Assembly: GCA_002440745.1 (NCBI GenBank)
Contig: DJVB01000066.1
Span: 1 to 64,000 of the forward strand
Direction: 5' to 3'
DNA from: Bacteroidales bacterium UBA6267
Lineage (GTDB): Bacteria > Bacteroidota > Bacteroidia > Bacteroidales > UBA1556
DNA: 64,000 nucleotides
How positions within the stretch are numbered: the stretch's first letter is position 1; each line of letters begins with the position of its first letter. Positions 52,978-61,323 of this stretch are shown here, piece after piece. The notes beneath the pieces were generated by a model. That model searched no databases. It was not told the DNA's origin and saw only the letters and a list, made by a program, of their open reading frames with translations. Made by a program: the position numbers and the translations under genes.

Positions 52978-55494
52978 ATGAAGTATTTATTTTTAATTAT
53001 TCTATCTACATTAACATTTTTAGGGTATTCTCAAAAATGGGTAGAAACCCTAAAGTCTCCAACTGCCAATTTTTTTGAAATTCAAAGGCAGTTTTATGAA
53101 GAATTAGAACAATCCGGAAAAGAAAAAATTCCAGGGTTTAAGCAATTCAAGCGATGGGAATATTTTATGGAAACACGCATCGACTCGCTTGGCAATTTCA
53201 ACAATCACGCATCAGCAAATTTGATTTATAATGAGTTAACAGATTTCAGCTCATTAAAAAGCAGCAAAGGAGAAGCCGGAGACTGGACTCAAATTGGACC
53301 CTTTGGAGCGCCAACCGGAAGCGGTGCAGGAAGAACAAATTGCATAGCCTTCCATCCTACTAATCCCTATTATATCATTGTCGGGTCGGCATCCGGTGGA
53401 ATCTGGAGGTCCTTTGACGGTGGTAATTCATGGGCAACAAACACCGATGGTCTTGAAAACTTAGGCTTCTCGGATATTGTAATTGCACCTTCCGATCCGA
53501 ATATTGTTTATGCTGCCACTGGCGACCGCGATGGAGGCGACACTTATAGTATAGGTGTTTTAAAATCGACTGATGGAGGAATGACTTGGAATGCAACCGG
53601 AGTAACCTTCGGGCCTGAGTCTAAAAGAAAGATTTACAAATTATTGGTTCATCCTCAAGATGAGAATATTGTTTATATGGCTTCCTCACTTGGATTTAGA
53701 AAGACAACTGATGGTGGTCAAACTTGGGTTCAAATCAGGGCAGGATCCTTTGTGGATGCTCAATTTAAACCCAACGATCCAAATACGATTTATGCTGCAA
53801 CAACAGCAATTGTGATAAAAACCATTGATGGAGGTCAAACATGGACTAATCTTTCAATTCCATTTACCTCATCAAATAGTCGGTTAATAATTGGTGTTAC
53901 AGCCGCCGACCCAAACTATGTGTATGTGTTGGCTGCAAGGAATACTGATAATGGTTTTGGTGGACTCTATCGCTCTACTGATGGTGGAGCAACCTTTGTT
54001 CAAAGAGCAAGTTCCCCAAATCTTTTAGGCTGGGCATCTGACGGAAACGATTCCGGAGGGCAAGGATGGTACGATTTGGCTTTAGGCGTTTCTCAAACCA
54101 ATCCAAACCTGCTTTTTGTGGGAGGTGTAAATGTTTGGAGATCAGTAAATGGTGGTAGTGCATGGTCACTGAGCGGTCATTGGACCGCTAGCGGTGCACC
54201 TTATGTTCATGCCGACATCCATGAATTAAAATATTCACCTCATAATACCAACACAGTTTGGGCTTGTACTGACGGGGGATTAAGCATTTCTGTTGATAAC
54301 GGAAATAATTGGGTCGAGAAAAATACCAATTTATCCATTGCACAAATGTACAGACTTGGAGCTTCTTCTACTAATGCCGGTAAAGTTCTCACCGGTTGGC
54401 AAGACAACGGAACCAATTTTAACTCAAATAGCAGCTGGGCAAAAGTATTAGGCGGAGATGGTATGGAATGCATCATTGATTATAGCAATAATAATTATAT
54501 GTATGGCAGTTTGTATTATGGAAATATCAGACGCTCAACTAACGGAGGTTCAACTTGGACTTCCATCACTGACGACATTACTGAACAAGGAGCATGGGTA
54601 ACACCTTATGTGCAGGACCCTAATAATCCAGCAATTCTCTATGCAGGTTTTAATAATGTTTACAGAACAACTAATAGAGGAGCTAGTTGGACGAAGATTT
54701 CCAATTTCAATTCCACTTCGACGCTGCAATCATTAGCCGTTGCACCATCTAATTCAAGCGTAATTTACACAGGAACACTTTATTACCTATATAAAACAAC
54801 AGACGGAGGAGCCACTTGGACAAATATTACTTCGACCCTATTCAATGCAAATCCTATAACGTATATTGCCGTACATCCTGAAAATCCACAAAAAATCTGG
54901 GTCACTCTTGGCAATTATTCCGCCGGATATAAAGTTTTCCATTCATCGGATGGAGGAGCTAATTGGACAAATATCTCCGGAAACCTTCCAAACTTACCTG
55001 CAAACACTATAGTTATCGAAAAAAATTCGGCAGATGCCATTTATGTAGGAATGGATGTTGGAGTTTTTTACCGCGATTCCAACTCAACGGATTGGGTTCC
55101 GTTCATGAAAAATTTACCAAATGTTATCGTTAATGAGTTAGAAATTTTTTACCCCGATCAGAAGATTCGTGCGGCAACTTATGGACGAGGATTATGGGAA
55201 TCGCCACTTTTTCACTTGGCAAATAGTATAAAATCGATCGCTTCGCAGGAAATGGATGCCATACAGATAGCTCCTAATCCGGTATCAGATATACTTAATA
55301 TCTATCTTGAAAATGCAGTTTTCAATGATACAAAATTGGAATTATTCTCAAGCAGCGGCAAGCTAATTACAAGCCTAATAATCTCAAATACTGATAATTA
55401 CAAATTGAATATGAGCAATATCGCCGATGGTGTTTACCTGTTAAAATTCTCAAATAATCAGCATTCTGTGGTGAAGAAAATTGTGAAGTATTAA
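52978..55494 (+). CDS. T9SS-sorted BNR-repeat (sortilin/VPS10-like) secreted protein
   Basis: A signal peptide (1-19, KYLFLIILSTLTFLGYSQ) is followed by a large beta-propeller region (about 95-740) made of at least eight BNR/Asp-box units. Examples are SFDGGNSWATN, STDGGMTWNAT, TTDGGQTWVQ, STDGGATFVQ, STNGGSTWTS and SSDGGANWTN. The C-terminal T9SS type A sorting domain starts about residue 760 (IQIAPNPVSDILNIYLEN) and ends VKKIVKY. Asp-box propellers occur in sialidases and sortilin-like receptors. No sialidase catalytic Arg triad or FRIP motif was seen, so a binding rather than enzymatic role is inferred. It has its own consensus promoter and a long structured leader. Confidence 0.92.
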   Translation: MKYLFLIILSTLTFLGYSQKWVETLKSPTANFFEIQRQFYEELEQSGKEKIPGFKQFKRWEYFMETRIDSLGNFNNHASANLIYNELTDFSSLKSSKGEAGDWTQIGPFGAPTGSGAGRTNCIAFHPTNPYYIIVGSASGGIWRSFDGGNSWATNTDGLENLGFSDIVIAPSDPNIVYAATGDRDGGDTYSIGVLKSTDGGMTWNATGVTFGPESKRKIYKLLVHPQDENIVYMASSLGFRKTTDGGQTWVQIRAGSFVDAQFKPNDPNTIYAATTAIVIKTIDGGQTWTNLSIPFTSSNSRLIIGVTAADPNYVYVLAARNTDNGFGGLYRSTDGGATFVQRASSPNLLGWASDGNDSGGQGWYDLALGVSQTNPNLLFVGGVNVWRSVNGGSAWSLSGHWTASGAPYVHADIHELKYSPHNTNTVWACTDGGLSISVDNGNNWVEKNTNLSIAQMYRLGASSTNAGKVLTGWQDNGTNFNSNSSWAKVLGGDGMECIIDYSNNNYMYGSLYYGNIRRSTNGGSTWTSITDDITEQGAWVTPYVQDPNNPAILYAGFNNVYRTTNRGASWTKISNFNSTSTLQSLAVAPSNSSVIYTGTLYYLYKTTDGGATWTNITSTLFNANPITYIAVHPENPQKIWVTLGNYSAGYKVFHSSDGGANWTNISGNLPNLPANTIVIEKNSADAIYVGMDVGVFYRDSNSTDWVPFMKNLPNVIVNELEIFYPDQKIRAATYGRGLWESPLFHLANSIKSIASQEMDAIQIAPNPVSDILNIYLENAVFNDTKLELFSSSGKLITSLIISNTDNYKLNMSNIADGVYLLKFSNNQHSVVKKIVKY

Positions 55495-55563
55495 TTAGTG
55501 ATTGTTAAATTATGAATCTTTCATTAATTTTTTGTTAAATATTGATTTTTTTAAAATTATCAC

Positions 55564-55595
55564 TTGACATCGCATGTAAAATTGACTTATATTTG
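55564..55595 (+). promoter_or_regulatory. Full consensus promoter of a putative small RNA
   Basis: TTG (55564-55566, within TTGACA), 21 bases, then TATATTTG (55588-55595). It fits TTG-N21-TAnnTTTG. The predicted start is near 55601, and no gene follows before the terminator. Confidence 0.65.
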
Positions 55596-55600
55596 CATCG

Positions 55601-55739
55601 TGATTCTGATTAAATATCACACCGCTCCTTGAAACAAAGTTCTGAAAAGAACAATAAAGATACTCCTACCTCAATTTTATTAATTAGTGATTAATTATTT
55701 TTTCCCCCCCTCGTAGTTCTACCTGGGGGGGTTTTTTTT
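55601..55739 (+). ncRNA. Putative small non-coding RNA
   Basis: The stretch runs from a consensus promoter to a strong terminator and holds no convincing ORF; the longest, a GTG-started frame at its 5' end, has 10 codons. Visible folds: GTGAT (55600-55604)/ATCAC (55616-55620); GTTCT (55639-55643)/AGAAC (55648-55652) closed by a GAAA tetraloop; an AT-rich hairpin at about 55679-55696; and the terminator. It does not resemble tmRNA, RNase P, SRP RNA or tRNA. A 6S-like role cannot be excluded. Boundaries are predicted from the promoter and the T run. Confidence 0.5.
55704..55739 (+). terminator. Rho-independent terminator of the putative small RNA
   Basis: CCCCCCC (55704-55710) pairs with GGGGGGG (55725-55731). 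An inner GTAG/CTAC stem lies in the loop, and eight T follow. It may also stop read-through from the BNR-repeat gene. Confidence 0.9.
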
Positions 55740-55754
55740 GTGTACTTTTTCCAT

Positions 55755-55787
55755 AAAAAAAATCCCGAGAAACTATATCTCCCGGGA
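55755..55787 (-). terminator. Terminator of the cNMP-aspartase gene
   Basis: TCCCG-AGA (55763-55770) pairs with TCT-CC-CGGGA (55778-55787), with a two-base bulge. On the minus strand the hairpin is followed by eight T. It lies 24 bp after the gene. Confidence 0.82.
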
Positions 55788-55811
55788 CAGATTTTATAGC
55801 TAATTTCCCTC

Positions 55812-57668
55812 TTAATTTTTCCTTAACTTTTTAGATTTAAGCATATTAGCTGGAGACAGCACATCATCTAATTCGTCCTTTGTCATTAAATTTCTTTCAA
55901 GAACTAAATCATAAACCGAGCGATTATCACGCAACGCAACTTTAGCCAAATCGGAGCAAATTTCATAGCCAAGTATTGGGTTCAAAGCTGTTACCAAACC
56001 AATACTATTAGCCACATAACCCCTACAAATATCTTCATTGGCTGTTATACCGGAAATACATTTGTAGTTTAAGGTATTCATTCCATTAATCAACATATCG
56101 ATGGATTCGAAAAGAGATTGAACGATGATTGGCTCCATAACATTCAATTCTAATTGCCCGGCCTCAGCAGCCATAGTTACGGTCAGGTCGTTACCAATTA
56201 CTTTAAAAGCAATTTGATTAACCACTTCAGGAATCACCGGATTCACTTTTCCGGGCATGATGGAAGATCCGGGTTGCATTGGAGGAAGGTTAATTTCGCC
56301 TAATCCTGCACGTGGACCGGAAGACAACAACCTTAAGTCGTTCGAAATCTTAGAAAGTTTTACGGCAAGACGTTTTATAGCGGAACTAAATATCACAAAT
56401 GCACCTGTATCTTGAGTGGCTTCCACCAAATTGGAAGCGAGTTTCAGATCCAAGCCTGTGATATTTCGTAGGTGTTTTAGCACAATCTCAGGATAATCAG
56501 GATCGGCATTAATGCCTGTCCCAATAGCAGTTGCGCCCATATTAATTTCCATTAATAAATTGGCATTTTGTCTCAAACGCTCAATTTCTTCGGCGAGAGT
56601 AGCAGCATAAGCGTCAAACTCCTGACCAAGAGTCATGGGAACTGCATCCTGCAACTGCGTTCTACCCATCTTAATCACATTTCTAAACTCGTGCCCTTTT
56701 ATCCTAAAGGCATTAATCAAATTAACTAATGCCGGAATCATTTTCTCGGTACTATTGACTAAAGCAATTTTAACTGAGGTTGGATAAGCATCGTTGGTAG
56801 ATTGAGATAGGTTAACATGGTTATTTGGATGGCAGTGTTCATATTCACCTTTATTATAACCCAAGATTTCTAAGGCCCGATTAGCAATCACCTCGTTAGC
56901 ATTCATATTGGTTGATGTGCCGGCTCCGCCTTGAATCATATCGACCACAAAATGAAAGTGATACTTTGAATTGAGAAGCTCGTCACAAGCCCGACAAATT
57001 GCATTGCAAACGGCATCATCGAGCATACCTAACTCATGATTAGCCAAAGCGGCTCCCTTTTTCACCATTGCCAAAGCATCGATTAAGAGAGGATAGAAAT
57101 TAAGCTTCTGACCACTGATATTAAAATTTTCAACTGCACGCAGAGTTTGTACGCCAAAATAAGCCCCAATTGGCACTTCCATATTTCCCAATAAATCATG
57201 CTCGGTGCGTGTTTGTCCCGATTGATATTGAGCCGCAGAATGACTTACCTTAGAGTTTGCATATTGCATTCGCCGCGAAATAACCCGAATGATATTAGAT
57301 AAAAATTTAAGTGTAATTTCACCGTTTAGTTTAAAAAACTCTCGAGGAATTTTGTACACAATCAATTCCGACAAGGCTCTTGCCGAGGTGCTATGAGTTG
57401 ACTCTTCCGAAAGGACACCTTCGCCCAAAAAGTCACCCTGAGAGAAAATGACTAATTTTCGTTCGTTGCCTTGAAAATCCAAATCGGTTAAAATAACATC
57501 TCCTTTTCGAATAATATAAATAGCATTACGGTTGCAGCCAATTTTAAAAAGGTATGCACCTTCGTCATATTTTTCCCGTATCAGATTATCTGTAATCAAT
57601 TTGAGTTCGTTTCGGTCGAGGCCGCTAAACAACTCAACAGATGATAGAAAGTTAATAATTTCGTTCAT
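55812..57668 (-). CDS. aspA: Aspartate ammonia-lyase with N-terminal cyclic-nucleotide-binding domain
   Basis: Residues 1-145 form a cNMP-binding (CRP/FNR-like effector) domain: LFSGLDRNELKLI, YLFKIGCNRNAIYIIRKGDV, FSQGDFLGEGVLSEE and a closing AARALSEL-like SARALSELIVYKIP. There is no helix-turn-helix after it. Residues about 153-618 are a full aspartase (fumarase/aspartase superfamily): RTEHDLLGNMEVPIGAYFG, GGAGTSTNMNANEVIANRA, NLSQSTNDAYPTS, GINADP, and the catalytic lid loop GSSIMPGKVNPVIPE. It deaminates aspartate to fumarate and ammonia. Free-standing aspartases are about 470 residues, so the extra domain suggests allosteric control by a cyclic nucleotide. Whether the pocket binds cAMP cannot be told; the usual Arg of the phosphate cassette is not obvious (EGVLSEESTHSTSA). 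Confidence 0.92.
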   Translation of the reverse strand: MNEIINFLSSVELFSGLDRNELKLITDNLIREKYDEGAYLFKIGCNRNAIYIIRKGDVILTDLDFQGNERKLVIFSQGDFLGEGVLSEESTHSTSARALSELIVYKIPREFFKLNGEITLKFLSNIIRVISRRMQYANSKVSHSAAQYQSGQTRTEHDLLGNMEVPIGAYFGVQTLRAVENFNISGQKLNFYPLLIDALAMVKKGAALANHELGMLDDAVCNAICRACDELLNSKYHFHFVVDMIQGGAGTSTNMNANEVIANRALEILGYNKGEYEHCHPNNHVNLSQSTNDAYPTSVKIALVNSTEKMIPALVNLINAFRIKGHEFRNVIKMGRTQLQDAVPMTLGQEFDAYAATLAEEIERLRQNANLLMEINMGATAIGTGINADPDYPEIVLKHLRNITGLDLKLASNLVEATQDTGAFVIFSSAIKRLAVKLSKISNDLRLLSSGPRAGLGEINLPPMQPGSSIMPGKVNPVIPEVVNQIAFKVIGNDLTVTMAAEAGQLELNVMEPIIVQSLFESIDMLINGMNTLNYKCISGITANEDICRGYVANSIGLVTALNPILGYEICSDLAKVALRDNRSVYDLVLERNLMTKDELDDVLSPANMLKSKKLRKN

Positions 57669-57720
57669 AAAATCAGGTTTTAATGTTTAAGAAAAAACGC
57701 CGCTAAAGTAACAGTTTAAA

Positions 57721-57780
57721 AGTTGTACAGATAAAATTTCTTTAATCAAAAACCAGAAATTTCTTTGAAAAAATACAACT
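57721..57780. repeat. Nested inverted repeats between aspA and dnaB
   Basis: AGTTGTA (57721-57727)/TACAACT (57774-57780) encloses AAATTTCT (57734-57741)/AGAAATTT (57755-57762). It could be an operator or cruciform in the divergent promoter region, but such AT-rich repeats can arise by chance. Confidence 0.3.
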
Positions 57781-57872
57781 AACCAATGCGATAAAAGCAA
57801 AGTAAATAAGGTCAGAAATTGGCTTTGTTGAAAAAAGAATATGGTTATTTTATAAAACAAGAAAAAGCTTGT

Positions 57873-57880
57873 TACTTTTG
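57873..57880 (+). promoter_or_regulatory. -7 promoter element of dnaB
   Basis: TACTTTTG matches TAnnTTTG exactly, 20-27 bases before the dnaB ATG. There is no clear TTG at -33. Confidence 0.5.
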
Positions 57881-57899
57881 CACCAAGTAATAAGATTTT

Positions 57900-59528
57900 A
57901 TGGCAAACGAATTTCAACAACGAGAAATAGGAGTTAAAAAACCGCTAAAGCCGTTAAGCGGACCGGGGGTAGTAACTTCAGCTTCAATCAATGAGTATGG
58001 CAAACTTCCTCCACAAGCTGTCGAGGTTGAAGAATTGGTTTTGGGGGCTTTAATGCTTGAAAAAAATGCTGTTAACACTGCCATTGAAATACTTCAGGCA
58101 CCGATGTTTTATAAGGAAGCTCACACCAAAATTTTTCAGGCGATTTACGATTTGTTTAATAATTCCGAGCCAATTGACATAATTACTGTAACGAATAAGC
58201 TTCGTAGTAATGGGCATTTGGAATCTGTTGGGGGACCATATTATATTACACAACTCACCTCCAAAATCACTTCAGCCGCCAACATTGAATTTCATTCAAG
58301 GATAATATCTCAAAAATTTATTCAAAGGGAGCTGATTCGCATTTCCACCGAAACCATCAAATATGCTTTTGAGGATACCACCGATGTTTTTGAGTTATTG
58401 GACCTTGCCGAAAAAAATCTTTTTAAAATCGCCGAAGAATATTTACATCGTTCGGCAACCGACATGGCTAAAATCGTTAAAGATGCCATAAAAAATATCG
58501 AAGAAGCAACTAAGAAAGATGGCAATGTAAGTGGGGTGCCCAGTGGTTTCTACGATATTGATAATATCACTTCTGGTTGGCAAAAAAGTGATTTGATAAT
58601 TTTAGCAGCACGACCAGGTATGGGAAAAACTGCCTTTGCGCTCACAGTTGCTCGAAATATTGCTGTTGACCACAAAAAAGGAGTTGCTGTTTTCTCCCTC
58701 GAAATGTCTGCTACTCAGCTTGTAACACGTTTGATTTCGGCTGAAGCTGAGATTGATGCGTCAAAACTTAAGAAAGGAGAGTTATCAAAAGCAGAATGGG
58801 ATAAAATGGTTACGGCCTCCGGAAAATTAGCATCTGCTCCTTTATATATTGATGACACACCTGCACTCTCAATATTTGAGCTAAGAGCAAAATGCCGCCG
58901 ATTGAAAGACAACTATAATATTGAACTTATTGTTATCGACTATTTGCAGCTGATGACCGGTCCACAAGAAAAAGGCGGCAATCGGGAGCAGGAAATTTCG
59001 AGCATTTCACGTTCGCTAAAAGCCTTAGCTAAAGAGCTTAGCGTACCCATCATCACCCTTTCACAGTTGAACCGGTCGGTTGAAACCCGTGGCGGCTCGA
59101 AAAAACCTCAGCTCTCCGACTTGCGTGAGTCGGGAGCTATTGAGCAAGATGCCGACATGGTTTGTTTTATCTATAGACCTGATTATTATGGCCTTGAAAA
59201 GCAAGAAGAAGGACAAGGTGAAAATTATGCCGAATTGGTAATTGCCAAACATCGTAATGGAGCACTTGAAGACGTTAAGATTCAGTTTATCAAACGATTT
59301 GCGAAATTTGCTAACTATCAAGACAGATTTGATTTTTCGGAAGCAATGGCCGGAGAAATAGTTCGGCAGCAAAATCCCAATGCCGGCATGAATCCAAATC
59401 AAGACTTTGAATCAGGAGGAATTACCATTCCCTCAAGCATGAACAAAGACGCTGTGACTTTGCCTAAAGAAACAGAAAAAGATTTTGACGAATCGCAATT
59501 TCCATTCAGCGAAAAAGAACCATTTTAG
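57900..59528 (+). CDS. dnaB: Replicative DNA helicase DnaB
   Basis: The N-terminal domain (about 35-140, PPQAVEVEELVLGALMLEK) binds primase. The RecA-like helicase core (about 200-480) has Walker A ARPGMGKTAFAL, FSLEMSATQL, Walker B LIVIDYLQLM, and the downstream GNREQEISSISRSLKALAKE and LSDLRESGAIEQDADMV motifs. The core is continuous, so no intein is present. At 542 residues it is longer than the usual 450-500 because of an N-terminal extension and a Pro/Asn/Glu-rich C-terminal tail (about 485-542). It is the hexameric fork helicase. The next gene starts 11 bp after it, so the two are probably co-transcribed. Confidence 0.97.
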   Translation: MANEFQQREIGVKKPLKPLSGPGVVTSASINEYGKLPPQAVEVEELVLGALMLEKNAVNTAIEILQAPMFYKEAHTKIFQAIYDLFNNSEPIDIITVTNKLRSNGHLESVGGPYYITQLTSKITSAANIEFHSRIISQKFIQRELIRISTETIKYAFEDTTDVFELLDLAEKNLFKIAEEYLHRSATDMAKIVKDAIKNIEEATKKDGNVSGVPSGFYDIDNITSGWQKSDLIILAARPGMGKTAFALTVARNIAVDHKKGVAVFSLEMSATQLVTRLISAEAEIDASKLKKGELSKAEWDKMVTASGKLASAPLYIDDTPALSIFELRAKCRRLKDNYNIELIVIDYLQLMTGPQEKGGNREQEISSISRSLKALAKELSVPIITLSQLNRSVETRGGSKKPQLSDLRESGAIEQDADMVCFIYRPDYYGLEKQEEGQGENYAELVIAKHRNGALEDVKIQFIKRFAKFANYQDRFDFSEAMAGEIVRQQNPNAGMNPNQDFESGGITIPSSMNKDAVTLPKETEKDFDESQFPFSEKEPF

Positions 59529-59539
59529 AATTACGAAAA

Positions 59540-60808
59540 ATGAGAATAAAAATCCTATTCACTTTTTTGATTTTGGCTATTGCATTTCAGCTTAAAGCCA
59601 CCAAGATACTTATACCTATGGATTTAACCCAGAAAAACCATTTAAAAGCTTATGGAATTGCATATTGGTTATTGGAACAGGAGGTGGAAGTAAGTTGGTT
59701 GCTAAACTATCAAGGAGGAAGTTTTATGTTTCAGCATCTCGAAGCCATTGAGAAGGAATGCAAACTACGTGGGGTAAGCTATCAAGTGATTGCCGATGCT
59801 CAATCCACAGCAATTTTGAATGAAATTACGGATCCATCAAAAAATATGGACGTAATAAAAATGGAAAAAGCACCAAAGATTGCAGTTTACTCCCCTCCTA
59901 ATATGCAACCTTGGGACGATGCAGTTACCTTAGTTTTGACTTACGCTCAAATTCCTTATGATATAATTTATGATAAAGAAGTTTTGGACGATGAGCTTTT
60001 GAAATACGACTGGCTGCATTTACACCATGAAGATTTCACCGGGCAATATGGAAAATTTTGGGCAAATTACCGAACCCAACCGTGGTATATTGAGCAACAG
60101 CGGGTAATGGAAGAAATGGCCAAGATGTTGGGCTATTCTAAAGTATCGGAATTAAAACTTGCAGTTACTTTAAAAATCAGGGATTTTGTTCTTGGAGGAG
60201 GATTCTTATTCGCTATGTGTTCGGCTACTGATAGTTATGACGTTTCATTAGCTGCAGCCGGCATCGACATTTGTCATCCACAGTTCGACCACGACCCGAT
60301 TGACCCACAAGCCCAGTCGAAATTGAACTTCGATAATTGTTTTGCTTTTCAAAATTTCAAAATCAGTCAGAATCCTTATGAATATGAAATCTCGAATATT
60401 GACGTAAATCCCTATATTCGGCAGCAAAAGATGCAAGAGAAGGACGATTTTTTTACCCTTTTCGATTTTTCAGCAAAATGGGATCCGGTGCCAACGATGC
60501 TTTGCCAAAATCACACACAAATTATCAAAGGATTTTACGGGCAAACCACTGCTTATGAAAAGTCGTTAGTAAAAAAAGATGTTTTGATAATGGGAGAAAC
60601 CAAGATATTGAACGAAGCCCGATATATTCATGGTGAATATGGCAAAGGAACATGGACGTTTTATGGAGGCCATGACCCTGAAGATTATAGGCATTTAGTT
60701 GGAGATCCCCCTACGGATTTAAGCCTTACGCCCAATTCACCCGGTTACCGACTGATTCTCAACAATGTACTTTTTCCGGCAGCAAAAAAGAAAAAGAGAA
60801 AAACCTAG
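59540..60808 (+). CDS. Conserved Bacteroidota exported protein (often labelled asparagine synthetase B)
   Basis: A signal peptide (1-20, RIKILFTFLILAIAFQLKA) precedes a protein of about 400 residues. Its conserved segments include PMDLTQKNHLKAYGIAYW, WLLNYQGGSFMF, KIAVYSPP with QPWDDAVTLVLTYA, LHLHHEDFTGQYGKFWANY, and YIHGEYGKGTWTFYGGHDP near the end. The same protein is found across Bacteroidota and, as I recall, carries the name asparagine synthetase B in databases. I see neither an N-terminal catalytic Cys glutaminase domain nor the PP-loop SGGxDS motif, so that name is not supported. GGFLFAMCSATDS hints at a glutamine-amidotransferase-like nucleophile elbow, but this is speculative. It lies 11 bp after dnaB. 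Function unknown. Confidence 0.75.
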   Translation: MRIKILFTFLILAIAFQLKATKILIPMDLTQKNHLKAYGIAYWLLEQEVEVSWLLNYQGGSFMFQHLEAIEKECKLRGVSYQVIADAQSTAILNEITDPSKNMDVIKMEKAPKIAVYSPPNMQPWDDAVTLVLTYAQIPYDIIYDKEVLDDELLKYDWLHLHHEDFTGQYGKFWANYRTQPWYIEQQRVMEEMAKMLGYSKVSELKLAVTLKIRDFVLGGGFLFAMCSATDSYDVSLAAAGIDICHPQFDHDPIDPQAQSKLNFDNCFAFQNFKISQNPYEYEISNIDVNPYIRQQKMQEKDDFFTLFDFSAKWDPVPTMLCQNHTQIIKGFYGQTTAYEKSLVKKDVLIMGETKILNEARYIHGEYGKGTWTFYGGHDPEDYRHLVGDPPTDLSLTPNSPGYRLILNNVLFPAAKKKKRKT

Positions 60809-60809
60809 T

Positions 60810-60832
60810 AAAGTTGGGTAAATCAACTTTTT
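60810..60832 (+). terminator. Probable terminator of the dnaB operon
   Basis: AAAGTTG (60810-60816) pairs with CAACTTT (60824-60830), and the T run continues two bases further. It is a short hairpin starting directly after the stop codon of the exported protein gene. Confidence 0.55.
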
Positions 60833-60852
60833 CACCAATTGTAAAACAACTG

Positions 60853-60882
60853 TTGCGTCAAAAGGAAATATTTGTACTTTTG
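60853..60882 (+). promoter_or_regulatory. Full consensus promoter of rpsF-rpsR-rplI
   Basis: TTG (60853-60855), 19 bases, then TACTTTTG (60875-60882). It fits the Bacteroidota consensus and leaves a leader of about 55-60 nt. A small hairpin TCCGAT/ATCGGA lies at about 60886-60902, near the start point. Confidence 0.7.
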
Positions 60883-60945
60883 CCGTCCGATTTTTTATCG
60901 GAATCATGTTAACTTATTAATAATCAAATTTTAAAACGAATAACT

Positions 60946-61305
60946 ATGGTAAATCGTTATGAAACCGTTTTCATTTTAACTCCCGTTTTATCTGACGAAC
61001 AGATGAAGGAAGCGGTAAACAAATTCCGTGGTTTGATAGAAAAGTCTGAAGGGGCTAAAATCATCCATGAGGAAAAATGGGGTTTGCGAAAATTGGCATA
61101 TCCCATCCAAAAGAAATCCACCGGATTTTATCATCTCTTTGAATTTGAAGCCGATAGTGCTTTCATCAAGGATTATGAAGTGGCATTCAAGCGTGACGAA
61201 CGCATTTTACGTTTCTTAACCGTGAAGCTCGACAAGCACATGATTGCTTATGCTGAAAAGAAAAGAGCGTCAAAAGAGAAAGTTGAAGAATTAACTAATT
61301 CCTAA
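60946..61305 (+). CDS. rpsF: 30S ribosomal protein bS6
   Basis: A 119-residue bS6: RYETVFILTPVLSDEQMKE at the start, IIHEEKWGLRKLAYPIQKK and GFYHLFEFEAD in the middle, RDERILRFLTVKLDKH near the end, then a charged C-terminal tail. bS6 binds 16S rRNA together with bS18. It is the first gene of the conserved rpsF-rpsR-rplI operon, with a consensus promoter upstream. The start has no Shine-Dalgarno sequence. Confidence 0.97.
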   Translation: MVNRYETVFILTPVLSDEQMKEAVNKFRGLIEKSEGAKIIHEEKWGLRKLAYPIQKKSTGFYHLFEFEADSAFIKDYEVAFKRDERILRFLTVKLDKHMIAYAEKKRASKEKVEELTNS

Positions 61306-61323
61306 TTTAAAAAAAGCGAAAAC

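Larger units (their letters stand above)
55495..55811. other. Intergenic region after the BNR-repeat gene
   Basis: This 317-bp gap contains a complete promoter, a putative small RNA of about 140 nt ending in a strong terminator, and then the oppositely oriented terminator of the cNMP-aspartase gene. No terminator sits directly after the BNR-repeat gene. Confidence 0.6.

Noticed and set aside
52978..55494. Active sialidase call for the BNR-repeat protein
   Set aside because: Asp-box motifs are present but no FRIP motif or catalytic Arg triad was found; the layout is sortilin/VPS10-like.
57900..59528. Intein in DnaB, suggested by the length of 542 residues
   Set aside because: Walker A, Walker B and the DnaB signature motifs are continuous; the extra length is at the two ends.
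60886..60945. S6:S18-binding autoregulatory leader of rpsF
   Set aside because: There is a small hairpin (TCCGAT/ATCGGA) but I could not place the conserved CCG-bulge structure, and the predicted start falls within it.
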